A stretch of 64,000 nucleotides of DNA. Source: Solirubrobacterales bacterium (lineage in GTDB: Bacteria > Actinomycetota > Thermoleophilia > Solirubrobacterales > 70-9). The DNA lies in assembly GCA_021155855.1 (NCBI GenBank), contig JAJNAZ010000003.1:1-64000 (forward strand), in the 5' to 3' direction. Position 1 is the stretch's first letter; each line of letters begins with the position of its first letter. Positions 15,891-24,647 of the stretch are shown piece by piece. The position numbers were made by a program, and so were the translations under genes. The notes under the pieces were generated by a model, which ran no database searches, was not told the origin of the DNA, and saw only the letters and a program-made list of their open reading frames with translations.

Positions 15891-17368
15891 CGCCCGCCGG
15901 CGCTCGCGGGCGCGGCCGAGCGGCGAAGCTCCTCGCGGGCGACGGTGCGATCGTCGAACGGGACCTTCCGCCCCGCCTCGAACTCCTGGCCCTGCTCGTG
16001 CCCCTTGCCCGCGATCACCACGGTGTCCCCCTCCCGCGCGGCGCCGAGCGCCAGCGCGATCGCCGCCCGCCGATCGGGCTCGACCTCGATCTCGGCCGTT
16101 CCCGACTCCATTCCCTCCCGGATCTCCGCGATGATCGACAACGGGTCCTCGGAGCGCGGGTTGTCCGAGGTGACCACCGCCAGGTCCGAGAGCCGCGCCG
16201 CGATCTCGCCCATCAGCGGTCGCTTGTCGCGGTCACGGTCGCCTCCGCACCCGAACACGCAGACGAGGCGCCCGTCGGTGACCTGGCGCGCGGAGACGAG
16301 CACGTTCTCGAGCGAGTCGGGCGTGTGCGCGTAGTCGACCAGGACCACGAACGGCTGGCCCTCGTCGACCGGCTCGAAGCGCCCAGGCACCCGGTCGGCC
16401 TCCGCCAGCGCGGCAACCGCGTCGCCGAGCTCGACCCCGAGCGCGCCCACGGACGCGATCGCGCAGAGCGCGTTCTCGACGTTGAAGCGGCCGGGCAGCG
16501 GCAGGGTCACCTCGGCCTCGCCACTCGGCCCGAGGCACAGAAAGCGCGACCCGGCGGCGTCGAAGGCCACGTCGAGAGCCCGGTATGCGGCGCGCTCGTC
16601 GCCGGCCGCCGAGAAGGTGATCGCATCGAGCTCGGCCGCGAGCTTGTCGCCGTATGGGTCGTCGACATTGATCACGGAGTGCTCGGGACTGCCGGCGGCG
16701 AACAGGCGGCGCTTGGCGAGGAAGTAGTCCTCCATGTCGGCGTGAAAGTCGAGATGGTCCTGGGTTAGGTTCGTGAACGCGGCGACCGCGAAGCGGATCC
16801 CGTCCGTGCGACGCAGGCTGAGCGCGTGCGACGAGACCTCCATCGCGCAGGCGCGGTCCCCGGCCTCGGCCATGCGCCGGAACGTCGCCTGGAGGTCGAT
16901 CGCCTCCGGGGTCGTGCGCTCGACCTCCTCCTCGACCCCGCCGACGACCCGCTTCACTGTCCCGAGCAGTCCGGTCTGGACGCCGGCGCGCTCGAGCACG
17001 TGGCGAAGCAGAAAGGCGGTCGTCGTCTTGCCGTTCGTGCCGGTGATCCCGGCGACGCGGAGCTCCGCGGTCGGGTCGCCGTAGAAGCGAACCGCCGCGT
17101 GGGCCATCGCCGCGCGACCGTCGGCGACGACCGCCTGGGCTACGAACGTCTCGAGCTCGAGGCGCCGCTCGACCACCACCGCGCTCGCGCCGGCCTGGAC
17201 GGCGAGCGGCGCGAAGTCGTGACCGTCGGCGGTGATCCCCGGATAGCAGAAGTACAGCGAGCCGGGCTCGACCCGGCGGCTGTCGTAGGCCAGGCCCGTG
17301 ATCTCGGTCCGCGGATCGCCCACGATCTCGATCACGTCGGCCCCCGCGAGCAGCTCTCGAAGCTCCAT
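15887..17368 (-). CDS. murE: UDP-MurNAc-tripeptide synthetase, meso-DAP type
   Basis: 493 aa Mur ligase adding the third residue of the stem peptide. N-terminal GLAYDSRRVEPGSLYFCYPG, P-loop AGITGTNGKTTTAFLLRHVLE, NLTQDHLDFHADMEDYFLAK, VLVDYAHTPDSLENVL, and VTSDNPRSEDP. The DNPR sequence is the signature for meso-diaminopimelate rather than lysine, so the cell wall is predicted to be meso-DAP type. ATG 17368 has a TAGAAT hexamer 9 nt upstream, and the 82-bp gap to ftsI is the largest within the upstream half of the cluster, so an internal promoter is likely. Confidence 0.97.
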   Translation of the reverse strand: MELRELLAGADVIEIVGDPRTEITGLAYDSRRVEPGSLYFCYPGITADGHDFAPLAVQAGASAVVVERRLELETFVAQAVVADGRAAMAHAAVRFYGDPTAELRVAGITGTNGKTTTAFLLRHVLERAGVQTGLLGTVKRVVGGVEEEVERTTPEAIDLQATFRRMAEAGDRACAMEVSSHALSLRRTDGIRFAVAAFTNLTQDHLDFHADMEDYFLAKRRLFAAGSPEHSVINVDDPYGDKLAAELDAITFSAAGDERAAYRALDVAFDAAGSRFLCLGPSGEAEVTLPLPGRFNVENALCAIASVGALGVELGDAVAALAEADRVPGRFEPVDEGQPFVVLVDYAHTPDSLENVLVSARQVTDGRLVCVFGCGGDRDRDKRPLMGEIAARLSDLAVVTSDNPRSEDPLSIIAEIREGMESGTAEIEVEPDRRAAIALALGAAREGDTVVIAGKGHEQGQEFEAGRKVPFDDRTVAREELRRSAAPASAGGR

Positions 17369-17377
17369 CGCGGGCCG

Positions 17378-17383
17378 ATTCTA
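17378..17383 (-). promoter_or_regulatory. -10 element before murE
   Basis: TAGAAT on the minus strand, 9 nt from the murE ATG, in the 82-bp gap after ftsI. Near-leaderless spacing; no -35 match. Confidence 0.4.
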
Positions 17384-17450
17384 GGCGCCACCACGGCGTG
17401 CCCCGCCGCGCATCCCGCCCGCGAGAGCCCACCCCGGCCGGACCCGACCG

Positions 17451-19136
17451 TCAGTCGTGGTCGGGGGGGATGCCCAGGTACGGAAGCGCGAAGCGGGCGA
17501 TCTCGCCGAAGGCGGGCGCGGCGACGGTGCCGCCGTAGTAGTCGCCCTTCGGGTTGTCGACTACCACGGTGACGAGTAACTGCGGGTTCTCGGCCGGGGC
17601 GAAGCCGACGAATGAGGCGACGAACTCGGTCTCGGAATAGACCCCGTCGACGACCTTCTGAGCGGTGCCGGTCTTGCCCGCGAGCGTGTAGCCGGGGACG
17701 GTTACCGCCTCCGCGGTGCCGCCGGCCTCGAGCACGCCCTCGAGCATCTCGCGTAGCTTCTCGGCGTTGGCGCGGCTGATCACCCGCTTGCTCGGCTCCG
17801 GATCGGTCCGCACCCCGTCCTCGGCCAGCACCAGCCGAGGTGTTCGCAGGACGCCGTCGGAGGCGATCGCCGAGTAGCCGGCGGCCATCTGCATCGGCGT
17901 CACCGAGAGCCCCTGGCCGATCGGCAGGTTGCCCATCGTCGAGCCGGAGTAGTCCTCGGGCGTCGGCACGATTCCCTCCTCCTCGCCTGGATAGGCGATC
18001 CCGGTCGGGCTGCCGAAGCCGAACTTGCGGACCCAGGAGTCGAAGCGGTCGCCGAACTGCGGGTCCCCGAACTCGTCGTTGAGCGCCATCCCGATCGTGA
18101 CCGCGCCGACGTTCGAGGACTGGGCGAGGATCTCGGCCACCGAGAGGGTCACATAGCCGCGCGGGTGCGATTCCTCGATCACCCGGTCGGCGACCTGCAG
18201 CGTCGGCGGCAGGTCGAATGGACTCTGCGGGGTCACCACCCGGTCCTCGAGCGCCCCGCCGACGGTGAACGCCTTGAAGGTCGAGCCAGGCTCGTAGGTG
18301 AACCCGGTCGCCATATTGCGCAGCTCGTCCGGCGAGGCCGACTCCGGGTGCGCGGGGTCGAAGCCCGGCAGGCTCGCCATCGCCAGCATTTCGGAGCTGC
18401 GCGGGTCGATGACGATCGCGGTCGCGCCGTCCGGCCGGTAGGTCTCGGCGATCCCCTTGAGCACCCGCTCGGTCTCCGCCTGGAGGGTGGCGTCGATCGT
18501 CAGCCGGAGGTTCGAGCCGGTCTCGGCGCCGGCGATCGTGTTGCGCTCGAGCTCGTCGCCGAGTGCGTCGCGGACGACCTCGCGCTCACCGTCGGTGCCG
18601 TGCAGAAGCTCGTCCTCGGCGGCCTCGAGGCCGGTCAGCCCCTGGTTGTCGACCCCCACGGTGCCGATCAGCTGCGAGGCAAGCTCGCCCTGCGGGTAGA
18701 TCCGCCTGCTATCGGGGAGCAGCCCGATCCCGGCGAGGTCGAGCTCGCGGATCTCCGCCGCCTCGTTGAGGTCCGCCTTGCGCTCGATGTAGGCGAAGCC
18801 CGACTCGCGGTCGGCGAGCTCGCCGAGGATCTCCTCCTCGTCGCCACCGAGCACCTTGGCGAGCTTGTGCGCCGTCTCCTCGGGGTGCTTGACCTGGTAC
18901 GGGGTCGCGAACACGGTCGCCGCATCCTCCGACACGGCCAACTCCTTGCCGGCGCGGTCGAGGATCGTGCCGCGGGAGCCGGGCACGACCACGGTCTCGA
19001 CCTGCTGGTTCTGCGCCTCGGCGCTCAGCGAGCCGCCGTTGATGCCCTGTACCCAGGCGGCGCGGACCAGGACCAACGCCAAGAGGAGCACGAACGCCGC
19101 GAACAGGAGCCCGAGGCGGCGGTCGATCACGCTCAC
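17451..19136 (-). CDS. ftsI: Septal transpeptidase FtsI (class B penicillin-binding protein)
   Basis: 561 aa. One N-terminal membrane segment (about 8-27, LGLLFAAFVLLLALVLVRAAWV), a pedestal domain with GSRGTILDRAGKELA, and a transpeptidase domain with the three active-site motifs: STFK in YEPGSTFKAF (Ser nucleophile), SSN in LAQSSNVGAV and KTG in LAGKTGTAQKV. It crosslinks septal peptidoglycan together with FtsW. No C-terminal PASTA domains are present. The GTG start at 19136 overlaps the stop of the FtsL-like gene (GTGA). Confidence 0.96.
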   Translation of the reverse strand: MSVIDRRLGLLFAAFVLLLALVLVRAAWVQGINGGSLSAEAQNQQVETVVVPGSRGTILDRAGKELAVSEDAATVFATPYQVKHPEETAHKLAKVLGGDEEEILGELADRESGFAYIERKADLNEAAEIRELDLAGIGLLPDSRRIYPQGELASQLIGTVGVDNQGLTGLEAAEDELLHGTDGEREVVRDALGDELERNTIAGAETGSNLRLTIDATLQAETERVLKGIAETYRPDGATAIVIDPRSSEMLAMASLPGFDPAHPESASPDELRNMATGFTYEPGSTFKAFTVGGALEDRVVTPQSPFDLPPTLQVADRVIEESHPRGYVTLSVAEILAQSSNVGAVTIGMALNDEFGDPQFGDRFDSWVRKFGFGSPTGIAYPGEEEGIVPTPEDYSGSTMGNLPIGQGLSVTPMQMAAGYSAIASDGVLRTPRLVLAEDGVRTDPEPSKRVISRANAEKLREMLEGVLEAGGTAEAVTVPGYTLAGKTGTAQKVVDGVYSETEFVASFVGFAPAENPQLLVTVVVDNPKGDYYGGTVAAPAFGEIARFALPYLGIPPDHD

Positions 19137-19921
19137 GGCGCCGCCACGCCTCCGCCGTCGACCGGGACCGCGGGCGGCGCTTCGGTTACTGCCTGCGTCT
19201 CGGGCGCGACCTCGGTCTCGGGCGCGACCTCGGTCTCGGGCGCGACCTCGGTCTCGGGCGCCACGACGACCTCGGGCGCCGCGACGGCCTCGGGCTCAGC
19301 CTCGGCCGCCGGATCGATCACCGGCGCGGTCTCCACCGGCGCCGTCTCGACAGGCGCTACCGCAGCGTCGAGCGCCGGCGCGGCGTAGTCGGCGCTCCCG
19401 AGCTCGCCCGCGCGCAGCCGGCGTGCCGCCTCGGCTGCGTCGTCAGCTGACGGGCGCAGGTAACGGATCGAGCCCGCCTCGGGGCTGTAGAGCCCGAGCT
19501 CGGCCGCGGCGGCCTGGATCTCCGGGCTCGAGAGCCTGGTCGCGATGTCGCTTCGCAGGGCCGAGTTCTGGCGCTTGAGCTCCTCGGCGCGGCGCGCGGC
19601 GTCGCTCGAGGAGGCGCTGAAGCTGAGCGCGATCACGTTGAGCGCCACGATCCCGACCAGTAGCGCGCCGAGCAGGCCGATCCAGAGCCGCGAGCGGGTC
19701 AGCCGGACAACGAGCCCGGAGTCGGCGAGCCCGCCGACCGCGCCCGCCGTGCGCCCCACCGCGACCGGGACGAAACCGCTGATCGGAGTTTGGCGGCTGC
19801 GCCGCCGGGGGGTGGTCTTGCGGGCTCCGGACCGGCGGGCCGGAGCCCGTTGCGCGGTCGACCGTCCCGCGGTCGACCGCCGCCCCGGTTTCGAGGTTCT
19901 CGCTGTCGCAGCCGCCGCCAT
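19133..19921 (-). CDS. ftsL: FtsL-like divisome protein with long repetitive C-terminus
   Basis: 262 aa in the ftsL position between rsmH and ftsI. A very basic cytoplasmic N-terminus (1-75), one membrane segment at about 80-103 (LWIGLLGALLVGIVALNVIALSF) and a short coiled-coil-like helix (ARRAEELKRQNSALRSDIATRL) followed by AAELGLYSPEAGSIRYL match the FtsL/DivIC layout. The remaining 100 residues are unlike typical FtsL: Ala/Pro/Glu/Val-rich, with repeated APETEV units. Identification rests on position and topology, not on sequence conservation. ATG 19921 is 3 bp after the rsmH stop. Confidence 0.75.
   Translation of the reverse strand: MAAAATARTSKPGRRSTAGRSTAQRAPARRSGARKTTPRRRSRQTPISGFVPVAVGRTAGAVGGLADSGLVVRLTRSRLWIGLLGALLVGIVALNVIALSFSASSSDAARRAEELKRQNSALRSDIATRLSSPEIQAAAAELGLYSPEAGSIRYLRPSADDAAEAARRLRAGELGSADYAAPALDAAVAPVETAPVETAPVIDPAAEAEPEAVAAPEVVVAPETEVAPETEVAPETEVAPETQAVTEAPPAVPVDGGGVAAP
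19199..19252 (-). repeat. Three perfect 18-bp tandem repeats in the ftsL-like gene
   Basis: Unit CTCGGGCGCGACCTCGGT on the plus strand, three exact copies plus a diverged partial copy downstream. It encodes six-residue APETEV-type units in the extracellular tail. Exact DNA identity suggests recent slippage or expansion and potential length variation between strains. Confidence 0.85.
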
Positions 19922-19924
19922 CTC

Positions 19925-20911
19925 CTACCCCTGCGGGTTTTCGCCCTCTGTGAGGAAACTTCCTGCGCCCGCCAGCTTCCGCGCCGCGCGCAGGCGTGCC
20001 GAGCCCGCGCGGGGATTGCGCTCGATCTCGTCGGGGGTGGGCTTGACCGCCCGCCGGGCCAGCAGCCCGGCCTCGGGCTCGTGGCCGCACCGGCAGACCG
20101 GCAACTCGGGCGGACAGACGCAGCCACGGGCGAGCTCGGCGAAGTAGCGCTTCACGCGGCGGTCCTCGAGCGAGTGAAAGGAGATCGCCGCCAGTCGGCC
20201 GCCCTCGCGCAGCGACGCCCATGCGGCCGGCAGCGCTCGGTCGAGCGACTCGAGCTCGCCGTTGACCGCGATCCGGATCGCCTGGAAGCTGCGCTTCGCC
20301 GGGTGTCCGCGCCCGAAGCGGTAGGCGGGCGGGACCGCCGCCCGGATCGCCTCGACCAGCTCGCCGGTGGTCTCGACCGGGCGCCTGCGGACGATCACGG
20401 CGGCGATCGAACGGGCATGGCGCTCCTCGCCGAACTTACGGATGGTGGCCTCGAGGCGCGCCTGAGGCCACTCGTTGACGAGCTCGCGCGCGGAGAGCTC
20501 CTGGTTGGTGTCCATTCGCATGTCCAGGGGCGCGTCGTAGGAGTAGGAGAAGCCGCGTTCCGCGGCGTCGAGTTGCAGCGAGGAGACGCCGAGGTCCATA
20601 TAGACGACATCGGGTCTGCCGCTGTGGCGATCGAGCCGCTCCAACACCTCGGCGAAGTCGCCGCCGACGAAGCGTGCGGGACAGTCGAGCTGCGGCTCGA
20701 GCTCGGCGAAACGGTCGGCCGACGCGGGGTCACGGTCGACGCACACGAGCGTGCCCGCGGGGCCGATCCGCTCGGCGACCAGGCGGGCGTGCCCGCCGCC
20801 ACCGAAGGTGCAGTCGACGACCAGCTCGCCCGGCCGTGGGTCGAGCAACGCGACGAGCTCGGTTGCCAAGACTGGAACGTGCTCGGTGGGCATGTACGTC
20901 AGTGTGGCCAT
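19925..20911 (-). CDS. rsmH: 16S rRNA (cytosine(1402)-N4)-methyltransferase
   Basis: 328 aa SAM-dependent enzyme modifying the ribosomal P site. Motifs are EHVPVLATELVALL, the SAM-binding VVDCTFGGGGHARLVAE, VYMDLGVSSLQLD, the RGFSYSYDAPLDMRMD block, RHARSIAAVIV, and ISFHSLEDRRVKRYF near the C-terminus. A C-terminal Cys cluster (RGCVCPPELPVCRCGHEP) may bind a metal. ATG 20911 was kept; ATG 20893 (MPTEHVPV) is an alternative. It lies 24 bp after mraZ, the conserved second position of the dcw cluster. Confidence 0.97.
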   Translation of the reverse strand: MATLTYMPTEHVPVLATELVALLDPRPGELVVDCTFGGGGHARLVAERIGPAGTLVCVDRDPASADRFAELEPQLDCPARFVGGDFAEVLERLDRHSGRPDVVYMDLGVSSLQLDAAERGFSYSYDAPLDMRMDTNQELSARELVNEWPQARLEATIRKFGEERHARSIAAVIVRRRPVETTGELVEAIRAAVPPAYRFGRGHPAKRSFQAIRIAVNGELESLDRALPAAWASLREGGRLAAISFHSLEDRRVKRYFAELARGCVCPPELPVCRCGHEPEAGLLARRAVKPTPDEIERNPRAGSARLRAARKLAGAGSFLTEGENPQG

Positions 20912-20935
20912 CGCCGCTCGTCGTCCGCCATCCGG

Positions 20936-21379
20936 TCAAGCCGCTCCGGGACCGGCGGCGAGCTCCTCGGCCATCCGCTCGGCCTGCTCGTCGAGCTCCG
21001 CGTAATGCTCGGTCCAACGGGTCGTGCTCCAGACCTCAAGATGGTCGGCGACGCCGACGACCATGCAGGCGCCTCCGAGGCCGGCGTGGTCGATCAGGTG
21101 CCTCGCGATCCGCACCCGGCCGGCGGAGTCGAGCGACTCGTCCTGAGCCGATGCGTTGAAGCGCCGGTACATCATCCGGCCCTTGCGACCGAGCCGGTTG
21201 AGGTCGGTGAGGAACCGCTGGCTGAACTCTTCATAACCACTCGGCGTGTAGAGCTCGACGCAGGGGTCGAGGCCGGCGACGAGAACGATCCCCTCGGACA
21301 GCGGGGCGCGGAAACGCGCCGGCACCGTGAGCCGATCTTTGGAGTCGAGGCTGTGCTCGTACTGACCGCGAAATGCCAA
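20936..21379 (-). CDS. mraZ: Transcriptional regulator MraZ
   Basis: 147 aa, two SpoVT/AbrB-like half-domains: FRGQYEHSLDSKDRLTVPARFR (residues 3-24) and SAQDESLDSAGRVRIARHLIDHAG (about 77-100). MraZ proteins bind direct repeats upstream of their own gene and regulate the dcw cluster. Here a promoter with three GTGG-type repeats at 10-bp spacing is present 84-115 bp upstream. Start ATG 21379 gives the standard length. Confidence 0.96.
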   Translation of the reverse strand: MAFRGQYEHSLDSKDRLTVPARFRAPLSEGIVLVAGLDPCVELYTPSGYEEFSQRFLTDLNRLGRKGRMMYRRFNASAQDESLDSAGRVRIARHLIDHAGLGGACMVVGVADHLEVWSTTRWTEHYAELDEQAERMAEELAAGPGAA

Positions 21380-21462
21380 TGGCTTGAGGAGGGAAGAAAT
21401 CTGGACCGGAGTGGCGAGGTGGGAGGAGCCTCACCACCCCGGTCCCTGGATCAACTCGTGGG

Positions 21463-21487
21463 GCCACGCTAACCCACTCTGTCCCAC
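21463..21487 (-). promoter_or_regulatory. MraZ operator: three GTGG(G) boxes at 10-bp spacing
   Basis: On the minus strand: GTGGGACAGA GTGGGTTAGC GTGGC. The boxes begin at 21487, 21477 and 21467, exactly one helical turn apart, as known for MraZ binding repeats. They lie between and over the -35 and -10 elements, consistent with autorepression. Confidence 0.7.
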
Positions 21488-21494
21488 TTTGCAA
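21466..21494 (-). promoter_or_regulatory. Predicted dcw promoter (Pmra)
   Basis: Minus strand TTGCAA (21494-21489), a 17-nt spacer, then TAGCGT (21471-21466). A leader of about 80 nt precedes the mraZ ATG. The spacer contains the MraZ repeats. Confidence 0.65.
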
Positions 21495-21653
21495 CACAGC
21501 CTTGTCGCGGGATTGGAACCGATCCGTCGGACGGACTTGCTATTGGCGCCGACGCGTCGGCCGTTTAGCGCTTGCGCATGCGGCTTCGCGGCCCCTGCGA
21601 CGGGCCTGTCCGGCGGCACGCAGCGGGGCCTCAGCTGCAACCGTCGTTGCAGA

Positions 21654-21659
21654 TAGGGT
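21654..21659 (+). promoter_or_regulatory. -10 element before the ATG at 21666
   Basis: TAGGGT followed by 6 nt and ATG 21666, the same layout as other leaderless starts in this window. It supports 21666 rather than 21767 as the ancestral start of the downstream membrane-protein gene. Confidence 0.4.
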
Positions 21660-21665
21660 CACCGG

Positions 21666-22279
21666 ATGATCGGCGAGCCATCCCCCGAGACGGCCGACGC
21701 GGCCGGCCGGCCGCCTCCCGGAGCCGGGCCGGCGATCCCGAAGCCCGAGCCTGCTGATCTGCCCCGGTGCCCGAGGACGCCGATGACACCCGCGGGCACC
21801 ACCTCGGGCGGCTGCTTCGCCGACCGCTGACGCTGACGCTCGGCGGAATCGCGCTCGCGGTCGCGTTCGTCGCCGGGCTCGCGGCGGTCGGCGTCCTGAT
21901 CGGCGCCGCGGCCGCGGTCGGTGCGATCCTGCTGACCCTGCTCGTGGTCTGGCCGCTGGACGTGTTCCGCAAGCGCCAGCGAGTCGAGCACGAGTCCGAT
22001 GCCGTCGACAAGAAGTTCGAGATCTTCACCGGTGAGAACGACGACCTCAACCGCGCTCGTCAGGTCCTCTCCCCCACGTTCCTCGTCTGGCTCGACAGCC
22101 ACTCACCCGAGGCCTACGCGTTCGAGCTCGTCCGCGGGTCGCTGGTCTGCAACGTCAAGGGCCACAAGAAGTCGGCCCCGGAGCTCGACTTCCTCTGCAC
22201 CGCCTCGGCCGCGGTTGCCCGCCGGCTGCAGGAGGAGGCGACCGAGCCCAGCGGGCCCGCTGCCTCCGGGACCCTCTGA
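21666..22279 (+). CDS. Membrane protein of unknown function, apparent frameshift near its N-terminus
   Basis: The track gives 170 aa from GTG 21767. That frame has two adjacent membrane segments (LGGIALAVAFVAGLAAVGVLIG and AVGAILLTLLVVWPLDVF), then a soluble part with FEIFTGENDDLNRARQVLSPTF, FVWLDSH-like VWLDSHSPEAYAFELV, and a Lys-rich loop. No family is recognised. Upstream, ATG 21666 has a leaderless -10 and opens a Pro-rich 54-codon frame (MIGEPSPETADAAGRPPPG) that stops inside the gene. Adding one C to the CCCC run at 21762-21765 would join the two frames (…PADLPPVPEDADD…). The coordinates given cover the reconstructed gene. The break may be a sequencing error or real. Confidence 0.6.
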
Positions 22280-22283
22280 GGAT

Positions 22284-22973
22284 TCAGAACGGCAGGTTGT
22301 CGGCCTCGAGCGTCGCTACCGCCCAGTCGGCGCCGGCGTCGCGAAGCTGCTCGACCGAGTACTCGCCGGTGGCCACGCCCAGCACCTTGACCGCGGCGCC
22401 GTGGCCGGCCTCGACGTCGAGCGGCGTGTCACCGACGGCGATCGAGCCGTCGCGGTCGAGTCGGCCGCCGGCAGCGCGCGCCGCGCGGTCGAGCGCCTTG
22501 CGGCAGACGTCGACCCGCTCGTCGGCGTCGGAGCCGTAGCCGCCGAAGGCGAAGTAGCGATTGAGGTCGGCGCGGGCGAGCTTGATGTGCGCCGCGGGCT
22601 CGGTGTTGCCGGTGATCAGGCCGACCAACCGCCCCTCGCCGGTGAGCCGCCGAAGCAGCGCCTCGACCCCCGGCATCACCCGGTAGCCGGGCGAGGTCTC
22701 AACCTCAGCGACCAGGTAGCGCTGGCGGAGCATGATCAGCTTCGCCATCTCGTCGCCCTCCGGATCACGCCCGATCGCACCCCGAAAGCACTCGAGGCCG
22801 ACCTCGGGGTCGGGGACGCCCTTGCCGGTGTACTCGGGCACGTTCACGTCGACGCCGTGCAGCTCCAGAAAGGCCCGGCGCCAGGCGCGATCGCTGGCGC
22901 CCCCGGTCGAGATCAGGGTGCCGTCGATGTCGAGCAGGAGCGCGGCGGGGGGCGCCGAGCCCGAATCAGCCAC
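22284..22973 (-). CDS. HAD-superfamily phosphatase (phosphoglycolate-phosphatase-like)
   Basis: 229 aa. HAD motif I is [10 protein letters not shown] (Asp nucleophile), motif II is LITGNTEP (Thr), motif III Lys is probably in RVDVCRKAL, and motif IV is [13 protein letters not shown] (catalytic Asp pair). The helical cap segment between motifs I and II places it in subfamily IA, near Gph/phosphonatase-type enzymes. The substrate is unknown. It overlaps the 3' end of pgi by 8 bp and follows it on the same strand, so it is probably co-transcribed with glycolytic phosphoglucose isomerase. Confidence 0.88.
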   Translation of the reverse strand: MADSGSAPPAALLLDIDGTLISTGGASDRAWRRAFLELHGVDVNVPEYTGKGVPDPEVGLECFRGAIGRDPEGDEMAKLIMLRQRYLVAEVETSPGYRVMPGVEALLRRLTGEGRLVGLITGNTEPAAHIKLARADLNRYFAFGGYGSDADERVDVCRKALDRAARAAGGRLDRDGSIAVGDTPLDVEAGHGAAVKVLGVATGEYSVEQLRDAGADWAVATLEADNLPF

Positions 22974-24612
22974 CGCTGCGGTGGGCTCGGTAGCGCCGGA
23001 TCAACGCGCTGGTCGAGCTGTCGTGGGCGAGCTCGGGCTCATCCGGGCTCTGCAGCTCGGGCACGATCCGCTTCGCCAGCACCTTGCCGAGCTCGACCCC
23101 CCACTGGTCGAAGGAGTTGATGTTCCAGACGGTTCCCTGGGTGAAGACACTGTGCTCGTACAGCGCCACCAGGCTGCCCAGCGTCTCCGGGGTCAGCCGC
23201 CGGGCGAGGATCGTGTTCGTCGGCCGGTTGCCCTCGAAGACGCGGTGCGGGACCAGCGCCTCGGGCGTGCCCTCGGCGCGCACCTCGTCGGCGGTCTTGC
23301 CGAAGGCGAGCGCCTCGGCCTGAGCGAAGACGTTCGCGAGCAGCAGGTCGTGGTCGTCGCCGAGCGGGTTAAGCGGCTCGCAGAAGCCGATCAGGTCGCA
23401 CGGGATCAGCTTCGTTCCCTGGTGGATCAGTTGGTAGAAGGAGTGCTGGCCGTTGGTCCCGGGCTCGCCCCAGTACACGGCGCCGGTCTCGTAGTCGACC
23501 CGGGTGCCGTCGAGGGTCACGTGCTTGCCGTTCGATTCCATCGTCAGCTGCTGCAGGTAGGCGGGAAAACGCTTCAGGTACTGCTCGTAGGGCAGCACCG
23601 CCACCGTCCGGGCGCCGAACAGGTCTCCGTACCAGACCGCCAGCAGCCCCATCAGGGCCGGCAGGTTGCGCTCGGTGGGCGCCTCGCGGAAGTGCTCGTC
23701 GATCGCGTGAAACCCGGCCAGCATCTCGGCGAACGCCCCGGGGCCCACGGCGAGCATGGTCGAGAGCCCGATCGCGGAGTCCATCGAGTAGCGCCCGCCG
23801 ACCCAGTCCCAGAACTCGAACATGTTCTCGGTGTCGATCCCGAACTCCGCCACCCCGGCGTCATTGGTCGAGACGGCGACGAAGTGCTTCGCGATCGCCG
23901 CCTTGTCGCCGCCCAGCCCGGCCAGCGCCCACTCGCGCGCCGTGCGGGCGTTGGTCATCGTCTCCAGGGTGGTGAAGGTTTTCGAGCAGACGACGAACAG
24001 GGTCACCGCCGGGTCGAGGTCGCGGGTCGCCTCGGCGAAGTCCGTGCCGTCGACGTTGGAGACGAAGCGGAACGTCATCTCGCGATTCGAGTAGTGGCGA
24101 AGCGCTTCGTATGCCATCACCGGCCCGAGGTCGGATCCGCCGATGCCGATGTTGATCACGTTGCGGATCGGCTCGCCCGTGTGGCCGCGCCACTCCCCCG
24201 AGCGCACCCGCTCGCAGAAGGCGCCCATCCGGTCGAGCACCGCGTGCACCTGCTTGACCACGTCGGTGCCGTCGACCACCAGCGAGCGCTCGCGCGGCAT
24301 CCGCAGCGCCACGTGCAGCACCGAGCGGTCCTCCGAGACGTTAATCCGCTCGCCACGGAACATCGCCTCGCGGCGCTCGGCCAGCCCGCGTTCCGCGGCC
24401 AAGGCGGCGAGCAGGTCGATGGTCTCGTCGCTGATGCGGTTCTTCGAGAAGTCGAGCTGGAGGCCGGCCGCCTCCGCGACGAGCCGCTCGCCGCGCGCGG
24501 AATCGGCCGCGAACAGGTCGCGAAGGTGGGTGCTTCCGATCTCGGCATTGTGGGCCTCGAGGCGCTTCCAAGCGTCCAGTGAACGGAGGGTCATCGGGGT
24601 GTCGGCGGCCAT
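22966..24612 (-). CDS. pgi: Glucose-6-phosphate isomerase
   Basis: 548 aa, E. coli-type Pgi interconverting glucose-6-P and fructose-6-P. Conserved blocks are [99 protein letters not shown] and [15 protein letters not shown], covering both signatures. ATG 24612 was chosen over the track start at 24636 because TACGCT stands exactly 7 nt upstream, the leaderless arrangement common here. The divergent exporter gene starts 36 bp away. Confidence 0.96.
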   Translation of the reverse strand: MAADTPMTLRSLDAWKRLEAHNAEIGSTHLRDLFAADSARGERLVAEAAGLQLDFSKNRISDETIDLLAALAAERGLAERREAMFRGERINVSEDRSVLHVALRMPRERSLVVDGTDVVKQVHAVLDRMGAFCERVRSGEWRGHTGEPIRNVINIGIGGSDLGPVMAYEALRHYSNREMTFRFVSNVDGTDFAEATRDLDPAVTLFVVCSKTFTTLETMTNARTAREWALAGLGGDKAAIAKHFVAVSTNDAGVAEFGIDTENMFEFWDWVGGRYSMDSAIGLSTMLAVGPGAFAEMLAGFHAIDEHFREAPTERNLPALMGLLAVWYGDLFGARTVAVLPYEQYLKRFPAYLQQLTMESNGKHVTLDGTRVDYETGAVYWGEPGTNGQHSFYQLIHQGTKLIPCDLIGFCEPLNPLGDDHDLLLANVFAQAEALAFGKTADEVRAEGTPEALVPHRVFEGNRPTNTILARRLTPETLGSLVALYEHSVFTQGTVWNINSFDQWGVELGKVLAKRIVPELQSPDEPELAHDSSTSALIRRYRAHRSGG

Positions 24613-24619
24613 CGGCGCA

Positions 24620-24625
24620 AGCGTA
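24620..24625 (-). promoter_or_regulatory. -10 element for leaderless pgi
   Basis: TACGCT on the minus strand, 7 nt before ATG 24612. It lies 11 bp from the oppositely oriented -10 of the MFS gene, so the two promoters share a 35-bp intergenic region. Confidence 0.45.
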
Positions 24626-24635
24626 TTCACCCGCA

Positions 24636-24641
24636 TAGACT
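24636..24641 (+). promoter_or_regulatory. -10 element for leaderless MFS exporter gene
   Basis: TAGACT followed by 6 nt and GTG 24648. No Shine-Dalgarno is present. Confidence 0.45.
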
Positions 24642-24647
24642 GCTGTC

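Noticed and set aside
14544-16334. 596-aa plus-strand ORF across murF and murE
   Set aside because: It is antisense to two clear Mur ligases, has the repetitive Arg/Asp/Gly-rich composition of high-GC shadow frames and no recognisable motif.
19199-19262. CRISPR-like short repeats
   Set aside because: The 18-bp units are directly adjacent without spacers and keep the reading frame of the FtsL-like protein.
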